Shown here piece by piece: positions 1 to 9,591 of a stretch of 64,000 nt of DNA (positions within the stretch are counted from its first letter, which is position 1; every line of letters starts with the position of its first letter). Below the pieces are notes generated by a model. That model saw only the letters and a list, made by a program, of their open reading frames with translations. It did not search any database and was not told the origin of the DNA. Origin of the DNA: Sabulicella glaciei (GTDB taxonomy: Bacteria; Pseudomonadota; Alphaproteobacteria; Acetobacterales; Acetobacteraceae); contig NZ_JAPFQI010000020.1 of NCBI RefSeq assembly GCF_026183895.1, forward strand, positions 18,149 through 82,148, written 5' to 3'. The position numbers and the translations under genes were made by a program.

Positions 1-121
1 GCTCGCCGAAGAGAACGCCCGCTTGAAGAAGCTGGTGGCGGAGCTCAGCCTGGACAAAGCCGTGCTGCAGGACGTGCTGTCAAAAAATGTATGGTCGGCC
101 CCGCCCGTGCAAGGGTCGTGA
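1..121 (+). pseudogene. IS3-family OrfA, 3' fragment
   Basis: The frame starting at base 2 reads the leucine-rich coiled-coil tail typical of IS3 (IS407-like) OrfA, ending in VLQDVLSKN. The native frame stops being recognisable at about base 88. The remaining codons up to the stop at 119-121 come from the IS110 element inserted there. The 5' part lies outside the window. The matching OrfB start resumes at 1448, so this is the left half of one IS3 element cut by an IS110 insertion. Confidence 0.75.
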
Positions 122-1446
122 TCGCTCCGACGGTTCCAGTCTGCATAAATGTATCCGGCCTCTCGCGAGTGAGCTGCTGTTGCAGCCAGGCCATGATGAG
201 ATCCGCGCGCACCGTTCTCGAATAACGCTTCGGGCACAAGGCCCGCTTTTTTGCTCAGAGCTTACGCTGCGCCGATCCACTGTCTCGTCATCACGTTCCC
301 GAACCTCGCAGTCTGTCGTAGGTGCCGTCAGGCCATGGCCGGACCGCGCCGTTCGTAGGTCGCACCCGGCTTGGTGATCACCACCCAGGCAACGCGGGCG
401 ATCTTCGCGGCAAGCGCCACGGTCACCTTGTTGCCATGCATGCGCTTCTCCAACCCGTCGATCCAGCCGCCCAGGCGGTCCCGGGACCGGTCGAGGTGCA
501 TCACGCAGGATCGTGCCCCGTGAACGAGCAGGCGTCGCAGATAGGAGCTGCCCCGCTTGCTGATGCCGAGCAGCGTCGTCCGGCCGCCGGTCGAGTGCTC
601 CCGCGGCACAAGGCCGAGCCAGGCCGCCATGTCGCGCGCCTTTCGGAACTGCCGGCCCGCCCCAGCGGCCGCCAGCAGGGCGGTCGCGCCCAGCGGCCCG
701 ATGCCGGGGATCGTCATGAGGCGCCGAGCGACGTCGCTGGACGCGGCGGTTGCCTCGATGTCGCCGCTGACCTCGGCAATCCGCCCCTCGAGCTGCCTCA
801 CGTCCTCGAACAGCGCCGCGAGCAGGCGCCGCATGGCGGGCGTCAGGTCGTTCGTGTCATCCGCCAGGACGCGCGGCAGATCGGCCTTGAACTTCCCCGC
901 CCCCTGATGCATCGCGATGCCGTACTCCAGGCAGAACGCTCGCATCTGGCAGATCACGCGCGTGCGCTGGGCGACGAGACGGTCGCGCACGCGATGGAGC
1001 GCTTGCAGGTCGATCTGTTCGGGGCTCCTGACCTCGACGAACCGCATCGTCGGACGCGAGACGGCCTCGGCGATCGCCTCGGCATCGATGATGTCGTTTT
1101 TGTTCGACTTCACGTAGGGCTTCACGAACTTGGCCGGGACGATGCGCACCGTGTGACCGAAGGCCATGATTTTGCGGGCCAGCCATTGGGAGCCGGGGCA
1201 GGCCTCCATGCCCACCACGGTCGGCGAGGCCCGTTCAAAGAACTGCAGGACCGTGTCACGTCGGAACGTCGCCTTCTGCACGGGCGTGCCGACCGCATCG
1301 AGGCCAACGACGTGGAAGACGTTCTTGCCGATGTCGACACCGAAGATCGCGGCGTCACGCGGCGCGTTGCGCACTTTCATGGGTGCTCCTCCTTCTGGTT
1401 ACCCAGGCCCAGTCTGGTGGTGGAGAGCGGGGCGGACCATCTCATT
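90..1446 (-). mobile_element. IS110-family element 1, inserted in an IS3
   Basis: The element is delimited by the broken IS3: the OrfA tail ends in ...aaaaaatg (86-89) and OrfB restarts with aatggtgaggc (from 1447), so the shared aatg is the probable crossover or duplicated core. It carries one transposase on the minus strand (328-1380) and about 240 bp of noncoding DNA past the 3' end of that gene (90-327). This is the position where IS1111-type members of the family encode their guide (bridge/seek) RNA. No terminal inverted repeats are obvious, as expected for IS110. Confidence 0.65.
328..1380 (-). CDS. IS110-family transposase (complete)
   Basis: This is a 350-residue DEDD transposase. 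The N-terminal RuvC-like domain shows GVDIGK near residue 15, GMEACPG near 58 and a DIIDAEAIAEA segment near 95. The C-terminal Transposase_20 region has a helix-hairpin-helix IPGIGPLGA near 224 and the STGGRTTLLGISKRGS stretch that contains the conserved serine. Length and domain order are those of an intact IS110-family recombinase, which excises and inserts a circular intermediate without a large target duplication. No frameshift is seen. It lies in IS110 element 1, which split an IS3. Confidence 0.93.
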   Translation of the reverse strand: MKVRNAPRDAAIFGVDIGKNVFHVVGLDAVGTPVQKATFRRDTVLQFFERASPTVVGMEACPGSQWLARKIMAFGHTVRIVPAKFVKPYVKSNKNDIIDAEAIAEAVSRPTMRFVEVRSPEQIDLQALHRVRDRLVAQRTRVICQMRAFCLEYGIAMHQGAGKFKADLPRVLADDTNDLTPAMRRLLAALFEDVRQLEGRIAEVSGDIEATAASSDVARRLMTIPGIGPLGATALLAAAGAGRQFRKARDMAAWLGLVPREHSTGGRTTLLGISKRGSSYLRRLLVHGARSCVMHLDRSRDRLGGWIDGLEKRMHGNKVTVALAAKIARVAWVVITKPGATYERRGPAMA

Positions 1447-1447
1447 A

Positions 1448-1696
1448 ATGGTGAGGCCCGCTCTTCGCCGGGACGTGGTGCGCCACCTGCAGGACGCCTA
1501 CGGCATTGGCGAGCGGCGGGTCTGCCAGACCACAGGGTTCCACCGATCCTCGCAGCGATACCGCTCGCGGCGGGATCCGCAGGTGGAACTGCGGATGCGG
1601 CTGCGTGACCTGGCCGCGGCCCGGGTTCGCTACGGCTACCGGCGTCTGCACGTGCTGCTGCGGCGCGAGGGCTGGCCGGTGAATCACATGGCCTAA
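1448..1696 (+). pseudogene. IS3-family OrfB, 5' fragment
   Basis: The ATG at 1448 opens MVRPALRRDVVRHLQDAYG, followed by ERRVCQTTGFHRSSQRYRSR and YGYRRLHVLLRREGWPVNH, the N-terminal HTH_21 region of IS407-like OrfB. It is cut at about 1689, before the DDE domain, by the next IS110 element and reaches a stop at 1694-1696 within two foreign codons. It is the continuation of the OrfA fragment at 1-88. Confidence 0.8.
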
Positions 1697-2778
1697 TCGC
1701 ATTGGGGCTTCCGGTAAGCTCTGGCCTCTGACCAGCCCAATGGGGAGGAAGCGATGCTGCTTTATGTAGGCCTCGACGTGTCCCAGAAGGAGACGGAGAT
1801 CTGTGTCGTCGACGCTGAGGGGCGTCGGATCTGGCGCGGCAAATGCGCCTCCCAGCCAGAGGCGGTCGCCGCCGCATTGGAACAGCATGCCCCTGGCGCC
1901 GCGCGGGTAGGAATGGAGACGGGCCCGCTCGCCATATGGCTTTGGCACGGGCTCAAGGCGCTCAATGTTCCGATCGACTGCCTGCACGCGCGACATGTTG
2001 CCGCGGCCCTGTCGCTGCAGGTCAACAAGACGGATGCCAACGATGCCCATGGCATCGCCCAGGTGGTGCGCTCTGGCTGGTACCGGCCGGTCGCCGTGAA
2101 GAGCCTGGCAAGCTGCAAGATGCGGGCAATGCTCGCCGCGCGACGCCATCTCGTGAGCGTGCGCACGTCGCTCTACAATCAGATCCGCGGTTTGCTGAAG
2201 ACGTTCGGGGTGGTGCTTGGTCCTGGCACAGGGGGCACGTTCGAGCGGGCGGTCCACGAGAGATGCCCGGACGACCCCCTGGTCCAGAGTGCGATCCACG
2301 CCCTGCTCGGTGCATGGAAGACAGCCGGCGATCAGAAAACGGAACTCGAACGCCAGCTCATTCACTTGGCGCGGCAGGACGAGGTTTGCCGCCGGTTGGC
2401 GACGGTGCCCGGCGTTGGTGCGATCACCTCGCTCACCTTTGTCTCGACGCTCGACGATCCGAAGCGGTTCCGGCGCTCGTGCGATGTTGGGGCCTATCTC
2501 GGCCTTACCCCGAAACGCCATCAATCCGGCGAGGTGGACTTGGCCGGGCGGATCTCGAAATCCGGCGACCGGATGGCACGAAGCCTTCTGTTCGAGGCGG
2601 CGAACGCGCTGATGACGCGGGTCGGCAAAGACAGCGCCTTGGGACTTTGGGGAGCACGCCTCGCCGCGCGCATCGGCAGCCGAAAGGCTAAGAGTAAGCG
2701 CGGCGTAGAGGCCCGTCTTCCGTCGCGGGCTGGGACTGTGCTGGGTCGGCCTGGGATTGGGAGCTTCGAGCCGACATT

Positions 2779-3183
2779 ATGGTCGACATTAATGACGACG
2801 CGAAGGCCGGCGGGTATCGCCGGCTCGAGGTGCTGACGGGGCCTGGTCGCCGTCGGAAGTGGTCGGACGACGATAAGGCGAAGGTTGTGGCGGAGACGCT
2901 CGAACCCGGCGCGGTTGTGGCCGAGGTGGCGCGTCGTTGGCAGATCTGTCCGCAGCAGGTGTTCACGTGGCGGCGGGAGATGCGGGCCGGGATCGGCGAG
3001 CCGCTGGATTTCGTGCCGGTCGTCGTGGAGGCGACTTCCAAACCTGCAGACGCGTGCACACCGGCGCGCGGCACCCCGGCGATCGAGGTGAAGCTCGCGG
3101 GCGCTGTGCTGCGGGTCGCGCCCGACACCGACGAGGCGTTGCTGACCACGGTGCTGCGGGCGATCCGGGCCTCGGCGGCGTGA
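2779..3183 (+). CDS. tnpA: IS66 TnpA (helix-turn-helix accessory protein)
   Basis: This 134-residue protein carries the HTH_Tnp_1-type segment RRKWSDDDKAKVVAETLEPG followed by VAEVARRWQICPQQVFTWRR (residues about 25-65). The C-terminal half is IS66 TnpA-like (AIEVKLAGAVLRV). TnpA is the first gene of IS66 elements and is required for their transposition. The stop overlaps the GTG start of tnpB by 4 bp (GTGA), pointing to translational coupling. Confidence 0.92.
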   Translation: MVDINDDAKAGGYRRLEVLTGPGRRRKWSDDDKAKVVAETLEPGAVVAEVARRWQICPQQVFTWRREMRAGIGEPLDFVPVVVEATSKPADACTPARGTPAIEVKLAGAVLRVAPDTDEALLTTVLRAIRASAA

Positions 3184-3536
3184 TCGCGCTGCCGGCCGGC
3201 GCGCGGATCCTGCTGGCGAGCAAGCCAGTTGATTTCCGCAAGGGCGCGCACAGCCTAGCGGCGCTGGCCGCCGAGATGCTGGGCGCGGATCCGTTCTCGG
3301 GCGCGGTGTTGGTGTTTCGGTCGCGCCGCGCCGACCGGGTCAAGATCCTGGTCTGGGACGGCAGTGGCCTCGTGCTGATCTGGAAGCAGTTGGAGGGTGG
3401 CGCGTTCCGCTGGCCGGCGGTGGTGGATGGCGTGCTGCGTCTCACGCCGGTCGAGTTCGCCGCGTTGTTCGACGGGATCGATTGGCGACGCGTGCAGGCA
3501 TCGCGGGAGATTCCCAAGCCGAGCGCACCTGCATAG
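3180..3536 (+). CDS. tnpB: IS66 TnpB (IS66 Orf2-like)
   Basis: This 118-residue protein starts at the GTG at 3180 inside the tnpA stop. It shows the family signature RILLASKPVDFRKGAHSLA, then VLVFRSRRADRVKILVWDG, GLVLIWKQLEGGAFRWP and LTPVEFAALFDGIDW. This is the conserved IS66 accessory protein, needed for transposition, with its biochemical role unsettled. Length and domain are complete. Confidence 0.93.
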   Translation: MIALPAGARILLASKPVDFRKGAHSLAALAAEMLGADPFSGAVLVFRSRRADRVKILVWDGSGLVLIWKQLEGGAFRWPAVVDGVLRLTPVEFAALFDGIDWRRVQASREIPKPSAPA

Positions 3537-3549
3537 AATCGCACGCACG

Positions 3550-5123
3550 ATGCGCGTCGCGGCCGCCGACATGCCGAGCCTGCCGGAAGATCCAACGGCG
3601 CTGCGCGCGCTGCTGCTGTCGGTCATCGCTGAGCGCGACAATCTGGCTGCCGAGCGCGACGCGCTGGCGGCGCGTAACGAGCAGCTCCACCACCTGCTGC
3701 TGAAGCTCAAGCGCCGGCAGTTTGGGGCGAAGTCGGAGCGCCTGCCCGAGGACCAGTTGCTGTTCGCGTTCGAGGAGATCGAGGCGACGCTGGCCGGCAA
3801 CGCGGCCGAGGCGGGCAAGGCCTCGCCGACGCTGCGCCAGAATCAGGCGAAGCGTCGCCGCGGGGGACGTGGCCGGCTGCCTGCCCATCTGCCGAGGATC
3901 GAGCAGGTCCTGGCCCCGGCGGCGACGGTCTGCCCCTGCTGCCAGGGCCCACTCGTCGAGATCGGCTGCGATGCCGCGGAGCGCCTCGACGTGATCCCGG
4001 CGCAGTTCCGCGTGCTCGTGACCAAACGGCCGAAGCTCGCCTGCCGGGCCTGCCCTGGCGTGGTGCTGCAGGTGCCCGCGCCGGCCCGCCTGATCGAGGG
4101 GGGCGTGCCGACCGAGGCGACGGTCGCGCACGTCCTGGTCTCGCGCTACGCCGACCACCTGCCATTGTATCGCCAGTCGCAGATCCTGGCGCGGCAGGGG
4201 ATCGAGATCGGCCGCGAGGTGCTCGCCGACTGGACGGGCACCGGGGCGCTGGAGATCGTCCCCGTGGTCCGGCGCATGCGCGAGATCCTGCTCGCCTCGC
4301 CGCGGCTATTCGCGGACGAGACCACGATGCCGGTGCTGGACCCCGGACGCGGCAAGACGAAGAAGGGCTATGCCTGGGCAATTGCGCGCGACGACCGGCC
4401 CTGGGGCGGGGCGGACCCGCCGGCGGTGGTGTTCCACTACGCACCGGGCCGCGGGGCCGAGCATGCGAAGGACCTGCTCAGCGGCTACCAGGGCACCCTG
4501 CAGTGCGACGGCTATGGCGGCTACAAGGCGCTGGCCGCGGCGAGCGAAGGCCTCACGCTGGCATTCTGCTGGAGCCACGTGCGGCGCGAGTTCATCGAGC
4601 TGGCCACGGGCAAGGCTGCGCCGATCGCCACGGAGACGCTGCAGCGCATCGCCGCGCTCTACGCCATCGAGGCCGAGGTCCGCGGCAAGCCGCCGGACCT
4701 CCGCATGGCAACTCGGCAAGCGAGGAGCCGGCCGCTCGTCGGGGACCTGTTCGCCTGGCTCGAGGAGCAACTCGCGCGCCTGCCCGGCGGCAGCCCGACC
4801 GCGCAGGCGATCCGCTACGCGCTGAACCACCGCGAGGCCTGGTGCGGTTCCTCGAGGACGGCCGCATCGAGCTGGATAACAACACCGTCGAGCGCGCCAT
4901 CCGCCCGATCTGCCTCAGCCGCAAGAACGCGCTGTTCGCCTCGGGCGATGATGGCGGCGCACGATGGGCCGCCGTCGCCTCGCTCGTGGAGACGTGCAAG
5001 CTGAACGGCGTCGACCCGCAGCGGTACTTCACCGACCTGCTGACCCGCCTCGTCAACGGCTGGCCCAACAGCCGGATCGACGACCTCATGCCCTGGCGCT
5101 GGAGGACCGGCGAGAACGGCTGA
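3550..5123 (+). pseudogene. tnpC: IS66 TnpC transposase, single frameshift
   Basis: Translation from ATG 3550 gives an N-terminal coiled coil (ERDNLAAERDALAARNEQLH) and LKRRQFGAKSERLPEDQL. A CxxC zinc-binding region (VCPCCQGPL, LACRACPG) and the DDE_Tnp_IS66 core (LFADETTMPVLDPGRGKTKKG, LQCDGYGGYKAL, CWSHVRREF) follow. Near 4838 one base is missing (gaggcc-tggtg, where a leucine codon is expected). The C-terminal IELDNNTVERAIRPI and DLLTRLVNGWPNSRIDDLMPW continue in the next frame to a stop at 5121-5123. IS66 TnpC is not known to use programmed frameshifting, so the gene is probably inactive unless the deletion is a sequencing error. Confidence 0.88.
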
Positions 5124-5458
5124 TCGTCAACTGCCGAAAGCAGGGGCCTCTACGCCGCGCTTACGGCTAAGACCGCGGTCGCACGAAAGCTCGCGACGAT
5201 CCTGCACCGCATGTGGCTGGACGGCACGGAGTTTGTGTCCGCCCCGGCCCACTGATCTCCCGCTCCGGCGGGAGGCGTCCCCGGCAGAGGACGTCGGCAG
5301 GGTCACCCCGCACTCGCTTACGCGACACGGACCTGAACGCGTGAATCACATTGGGGGACCAGCTGACGATGGCCATGATGAGGCGAGCCGGTCTCGACCT
5401 CGAAGACGACAAGGTCCGCTGCGCTGGGGTCGCCGCACGCCAAAGTGCTTGACCGCGA

Positions 5459-5757
5459 TTAGACGACAAGCGCGTCTGGCGCGTCATGAAGGCGCACGGC
5501 CTGCTTCTGGCCCGGCATGTGGGCGGGGCGGACCGCCGCCATGACGGGCGTGTCGCCGTCGAGGCCCGCAACACCCGCTGGTGCTCGGATGGGTTCGAGA
5601 TCGCCTGCGACAACGGCGAGCGGGTCCGGGTCGCCTTCACCCTCGACTGCTGCGACCGGGAGGCCATCACCTTCGTCGGCACCAAGGGCGGTATCACTTC
5701 GGAGCATGTCCGCGACATGATGGTCGAGGCCGTCGAGCGCAGGTTCGGTCTCGTCAA
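5459..5757 (+). pseudogene. IS3-family (IS2-like) OrfB, internal fragment
   Basis: The frame reads DKRVWRVMKAHGLLLARH, then NTRWCSDGFEIACDNGERVR and AFTLDCCDREAITFV up to VEAVERRFGLVNRP, the start of the rve integrase domain of IS2-like OrfB. It has no start codon of its own (a stop precedes it at about 5458) and breaks off before the second catalytic aspartate. Another IS2-like OrfB remnant, covering the part after this position, is at 31257-31635 on the minus strand. Bases 5256-5458 between the IS110 remainder and this piece hold nothing recognisable. Confidence 0.75.
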
Positions 5758-5955
5758 TCGACCATTCCTGTGGCCATTTTGGAGAGGCCGAGTACCTCGC
5801 CGCGCTCGGCGAGGCACCGACTGATAGTCAATTTCGTAGAGCAACCTTGTAGCGACCGCGGAAGAACAAGCTGCCGTTGCGCTGAGGGATCAGCATTTAG
5901 CCAGCTTCGTCTACGACCAGCATTAAGGTTGCGCGCGCTCAACTCGCACCTTCTT

Positions 5956-7701
5956 TTACCTGCCTTGTGGCGAGTCAACCTGGTCACGCTCAATCGACTG
6001 TATAAGCCCAAGCTCTCGCAGCTGGTATAGCCGCGTCAGCGCCTCGGCGTTCAACTCCACTATATAGTTCCGCGGGCTGGCCTGCGGCTCGACCTGCAAC
6101 ACTCCTGGACCGCGCAGCATCTCGGTCACACGAGCCCGATTTGGCTGTGCGTCTCCTGCTGGAACCGTACCGGTCGGGGCTCCGCTAGACCTATCAGGAC
6201 CAACGGTAACCGAAAGCCTTACAGCACCCTGGCGTGCAGCTCTTGCAAGCAGATCCTCATCCATGGATCCCATATTTGCGCCCTCTCGTTCGTTTTGTAG
6301 GAGTCGTGACACCGCTTGGCCAACATCAAGGCGGGGCCTAGCCAAATTGTTGCGGATGTCTGTAATTTGACGCCCTGTTTCAGCAATCACCGTCGCCACG
6401 TCATCAACTGATGAGCGTGGCACCGCTGACCTTAGGACGGCCCAGGCTCCCGCAACGTGAGGAGCCGCCATAGACGTGCCACCCTTTACGCCGAACCCTC
6501 CTCCGTTCAAGGAAGATTCGATTTCGTGCCCCGGGGCCAGAAACCGGAGCATTCGAGAACTATTTGATGTCGGACGCACGGCGTCCTGCTTTGTGGTGTT
6601 CCCAACGGCAAATGCCGTCGAAATGCAGGCTGGTGAGGAGATACCATCACTGGCGCCGCCATTTCCCGAAGCGATAACGGTCGCGACCCCGGCCGCGCGA
6701 AGCTGATCAATTATCGCTTTAGTGTCTATGTTTTGTTGTGAAGTACTATCGCATGCTGCCTTGTGAAGACCGCTGCCTAGGCTCATATTCACAGACGCAA
6801 TCCGGAATTGAGTGGTCAATGTTTGTACGTGTCTTAAAGCTGCGATTTGATCTGAACGGTACGAAAGAGCACATGGGGATTGTGTTCTCGCGTCAGCGCA
6901 TGGCGTCGCACCCCCCTGACGATCATCAAAGCGAGAGAACACCTGGATCGCAATAATTTGTGCGTCCGGCGCTACACCAGGGAATCTTGCATCGCTGCCT
7001 GCCGCAATACCAGCAACATGCGTCCCATGCCCGCAACCATTTATGTTTAAAGGACAATCCGCGGCGACATTGGCATTAGGGCGATCGGGCGAAGGACAGA
7101 AGGAACTTGCGTTGTCTGCAACAGATGCAGATGAAAAGCATGCTTGAGCGACTACCCGGCCGCCAAAGGTGCTATGACCTACATCCACACCCGAGTCTAA
7201 TATCGCAATTGCTTGTCCAGCGCCACGGAAGCCCGAGGTCCATGCTTGAGGTCCCCCAATCAGGGGCACGGACTCGTCGAGAAGCGGTGCGTCAATTGTG
7301 TCGCGTTCAACTGACAGCCCTCGGCGCAATAACTCTTGCAAACCATTACTGTCAACCTCCAATACAACAAGGGGCAACCCTTCAAGGCGCCGCATGAATG
7401 CTGCATTGACTTGATTGGCCACGACATCAAATTCGCTTTGAGCGACGCTAACTTCATCCGCGGAAGGGAATCTGAGATCGCTTCTTGTCGGAATTCTTAC
7501 GATAACCCTTGTAAGACCCGCGGAATTAGCTGTTTGCCCCGTTGCCCCAGAAATCGTTTGACTCAACGCTGTTGCTGAAATCGCCTGTGCACCGATCATC
7601 AAAAGGGCGGGCAGCAAACCAGCGAAATTACTTCGAAACGAAGTACCAAGTCTACGCTTTATGCTCGCTGATAGGGTCATATTGATTGCTGGTGATTTCA
7701 C
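5956..7701 (-). CDS. Secreted subtilisin-like serine protease (S8)
   Basis: This 581-residue S8 peptidase starts at the GTG at 7701, chosen because AGAGGAGA lies 7 bp upstream. The next in-frame ATG (7680) has no ribosome-binding site. A basic N-terminus followed by a hydrophobic stretch (residues about 26-46) indicates export. Catalytic residues are visible: Asp169 in AIAILDSGVDVGHS, His225 in GCGHGTHVAGIAAG, oxyanion Asn347 in IASGNGGAS and Ser410 in GGTSMAAPHVAGA. Residues 60-150 resemble an inhibitor-type propeptide. The C-terminal 120 residues (from about 465) are not a recognised domain. Two Cys-rich insertions (about residues 188-223 and 265-320) suggest disulfides. The gene is visibly more AT-rich than the surrounding insertion sequences. 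It belongs to a scattered set of secreted proteases in 6-21 kb. Function beyond proteolysis is unknown. Confidence 0.92.
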   Translation of the reverse strand: MKSPAINMTLSASIKRRLGTSFRSNFAGLLPALLMIGAQAISATALSQTISGATGQTANSAGLTRVIVRIPTRSDLRFPSADEVSVAQSEFDVVANQVNAAFMRRLEGLPLVVLEVDSNGLQELLRRGLSVERDTIDAPLLDESVPLIGGPQAWTSGFRGAGQAIAILDSGVDVGHSTFGGRVVAQACFSSASVADNASSFCPSPDRPNANVAADCPLNINGCGHGTHVAGIAAGSDARFPGVAPDAQIIAIQVFSRFDDRQGGATPCADARTQSPCALSYRSDQIAALRHVQTLTTQFRIASVNMSLGSGLHKAACDSTSQQNIDTKAIIDQLRAAGVATVIASGNGGASDGISSPACISTAFAVGNTTKQDAVRPTSNSSRMLRFLAPGHEIESSLNGGGFGVKGGTSMAAPHVAGAWAVLRSAVPRSSVDDVATVIAETGRQITDIRNNLARPRLDVGQAVSRLLQNEREGANMGSMDEDLLARAARQGAVRLSVTVGPDRSSGAPTGTVPAGDAQPNRARVTEMLRGPGVLQVEPQASPRNYIVELNAEALTRLYQLRELGLIQSIERDQVDSPQGR

Positions 7702-7935
7702 GAGATGTCTCCTCTGTGAGTTAGACTTCTCCGTCCGACTAGGGCCCTGTTCCGCGCTTGATCCTCAGCATGCGAGGGGCACTCTGAGGTCACTTGCACC
7801 CGCATTTCCCAGATGTACCTGACGGCTTAAAACAGGGTCCACGTATCGTGGCTCGCAAAGCAAATTAATTCTAAGGAATGCACTGCTGGACTAGATGCCG
7901 TAATGGGCCGGCCATCCAGGTTTGGGCGGTAGGGC

Positions 7936-8010
7936 GGCTGTCCCTCAGAGTGATGGTGTTGTGGAACGGGGTCCGAGTGGGTCGGCCCCAAGCATCATCG
8001 AGGGACAGCC
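7936..8010. repeat. Inverted repeat upstream of IS110 transposase 3
   Basis: The arms ggctgtccctc (7936-7946) and gagggacagcc (8000-8010) are perfect 11-bp complements separated by 53 bp. The right arm ends directly before the transposase start codon. It may be the subterminal repeat of the IS110 element or a structure in the leader of its transcript. Confidence 0.5.
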
Positions 8011-9048
8011 ATGGAGCACTATGCTGGGACTGATGTCTCGCTGAAAGACAGCAGCGTGTGCGTGGTCGATGCCACTGGCCGCATGGTGCACGAGGGGGAA
8101 GGTGGCGAGTGAGCCTGAGGCGCTGCTTGCCTGGCTTCGCGGCCTTCGGGTTCAGGTATCGCGGATTGGGCTCGAGGCGGGGGGCGTCGTCGCAGTGGCT
8201 GCATGCCGGGCTCGAGAACGCTGGCTTTGAATCGGTGCTGCTGGAGACGCGGCACGTGAAGGCGGCGCTCTCGGCGATGACGGTGAAGACCGATCGCAAG
8301 GACGCCCGTGGTATCGCGCAGTTACTGCGGATGGGTTGGTTCCGGCCGGTGCACCGCAAATCGCCCGCTGCCCAGGAGGTGCGTGCGCTGCTGGTCGGAC
8401 GAAAGCTGCTGCAGGGCAAGTTGCGGGATGTGGAGATGAGCATCCGGAGTATCTCGCGTGGCTTCGGGTTGAAGGTGGACGAGGTCAGCAAGGCGAAGTT
8501 CGCCGTGCGGATCCGCGAACTCGCTGCCGGGCAGGACATGCTGGAGACGGTCAACCGGCACAATGCTGGCCGCCCGCGAGGCTCTCCTGGCTGAGTTCAT
8601 GCGCCTGCACCGGCGCATGCTGGCGATCGTGCGGGCCGATGAGGTTTGCCGGCGCCTGATGACGGTGCTTGGCGTGGGCGCGCTGGTGTCGATCACCTTC
8701 AAGGCGACGGTCGACGACCCAGGCCGGTTCCGATCCTCCAAAGCGGTCGGGGCGCATTTCGGGCTCACTCCGAAGCGCTACCAGTCCGGCGAGACGGATG
8801 TGACGGGCGGGATCAGCAAGGTGGGCGACGCGATGGTGCGCACCGCGCTCTACGAGGCTGCCAATGCGGTGCTGAGCCGGCCGACGCGCTTCTCGGCCAT
8901 GAAGCGCTGGGCGATGGACGTCGCCAAACGCCGCGGCCTGAAGCGGGCGAAGGTGGCCTTGGCGCGCAAGATCGGGACCGTGCTCCATCGCATGTGGGTC
9001 GATGGTACCGAGTTCCGCTGGGGCAAGGAGGCAGAGATCGCCGCGTAG
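8011..9048 (+). pseudogene. IS110-family transposase 3, multiply frameshifted
   Basis: The start MEHYAGTDVSLKDSSVCVVD is in one frame. An extra G near 8094 shifts to VASEPEALLAWLRG, and a second extra G near 8187 shifts to SQWLHAGLENAGFES. A third lesion near 8560 leads into MLAAREALLAEFMRLHRRML, and the last frame runs to a stop at 9046-9048. DEDD-domain (VKTDRKDARGIAQLLRMGW) and Transposase_20 parts (LGLTPKRYQSGE-type sequence, KVALARKIGTVLHRMWVDGT) are all present. At least three indels make it inactive. It resembles transposase 2 and 6 in sequence type. Confidence 0.88.
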
Positions 9049-9591
9049 GAGGTCATCGACGCGCGAAGGAGGAGTTTGGGCGGGGCGGACCGAAGGGGTC
9101 GCACCCGTCCTCCGAAGTCCCGTCGCCGGGACGCGGGGACCAGCGAGGCCGGGTGTCATGCTGTGGAAGGCTCTCGGGCCGAACCACGCGCCTGGGATTG
9201 GGCCGCTGCTTCTCTGTCTGACCGCATGATGTGGCGGCCCCGCGCCGACCACGGACGGAAGCATGAAACCGGCGACGCGGTACTCACTTGGAGGGCTTGA
9301 CGCACCAAGGCCCATTAGGGAAGCACTATAGTTGCGCGCGTGGATGGCCCCCTGTCCTGCAAGAAGAATTTTGGCGATCGAGCAGCGGTAGTCGCTTGCA
9401 GTCGTGTGTCCGGCCTTCAGCGCGGCACGACGGCCGCTGGCCCTGATGGGTGTCCGCGAACTGGGGCCTCATCGGTCTCACGGGTTCAACGACCTCGGAT
9501 ACGTTCCAGGCTGCTCCAAACTCTTCGGGACGGCCGCTCACTCCATCACGCCTCGTCCTCTCGCAAGCACCCTCCTTCCGGCTGCCTTACT
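9049..9591. other. Noncoding ends of two facing IS110 elements
   Basis: No supported gene. The left part is the 3' noncoding end of IS110 element 3, and the right part is the noncoding region beyond the 3' end of the minus-strand transposase of element 4. Around 9408-9450 the sequence gtgtccggcctt...cggccgctggccctgatg closely matches 22847-22890, at the equivalent position of IS110 element 7. The conserved noncoding end is therefore a feature of this IS type and a candidate location of its guide RNA. Confidence 0.55.

Larger units (their letters stand above)
2694..5164 (+). mobile_element. IS66-family element (complete ends, 8-bp duplication)
   Basis: The 2471-bp element starts GTAAGCGCGG and has perfect 21-bp terminal inverted repeats (2694-2714 and 5144-5164). 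It is flanked by the 8-bp direct repeat ggctaaga (2686-2693 and 5165-5172), the duplication size expected for IS66. It encodes tnpA, tnpB and a frameshifted tnpC on the plus strand. It interrupts an IS110 transposase. The perfect ends and duplication indicate a fairly recent insertion. Confidence 0.97.
1754..5255 (+). pseudogene. IS110-family transposase 2, split by IS66
   Basis: The left part (1754-2693) reads MLLYVGLDVSQKETEICVVD and continues through the DEDD domain (GMETGP, NKTDANDAHGIAQ) and Transposase_20 domain (VPGVGAITS, LGLTPKRHQSGE) to GSRKAK. The right part (5173-5255) continues in frame with TAVARKLATILHRMWLDGTEF to a stop at 5253-5255. Removing the IS66 and one copy of its 8-bp duplication rejoins the gene seamlessly (about 340 residues), so the IS66 insertion is the only visible lesion. 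The direct repeat gtgaatcacat at 1679-1689 and 5341-5351 lies near both ends of the IS110 element. About 60 bp precede the gene and about 90 bp of noncoding DNA follow it. Confidence 0.9.

Noticed and set aside
322..1608. 428-codon plus-strand open frame opposite IS110 transposase 1
   Set aside because: Shadow of the minus-strand transposase, with low-complexity composition.
3550..5123. Programmed frameshift in IS66 tnpC
   Set aside because: No slippery heptamer is seen at the site and TnpC of IS66 elements is normally one frame. A one-base deletion or sequencing error is simpler.
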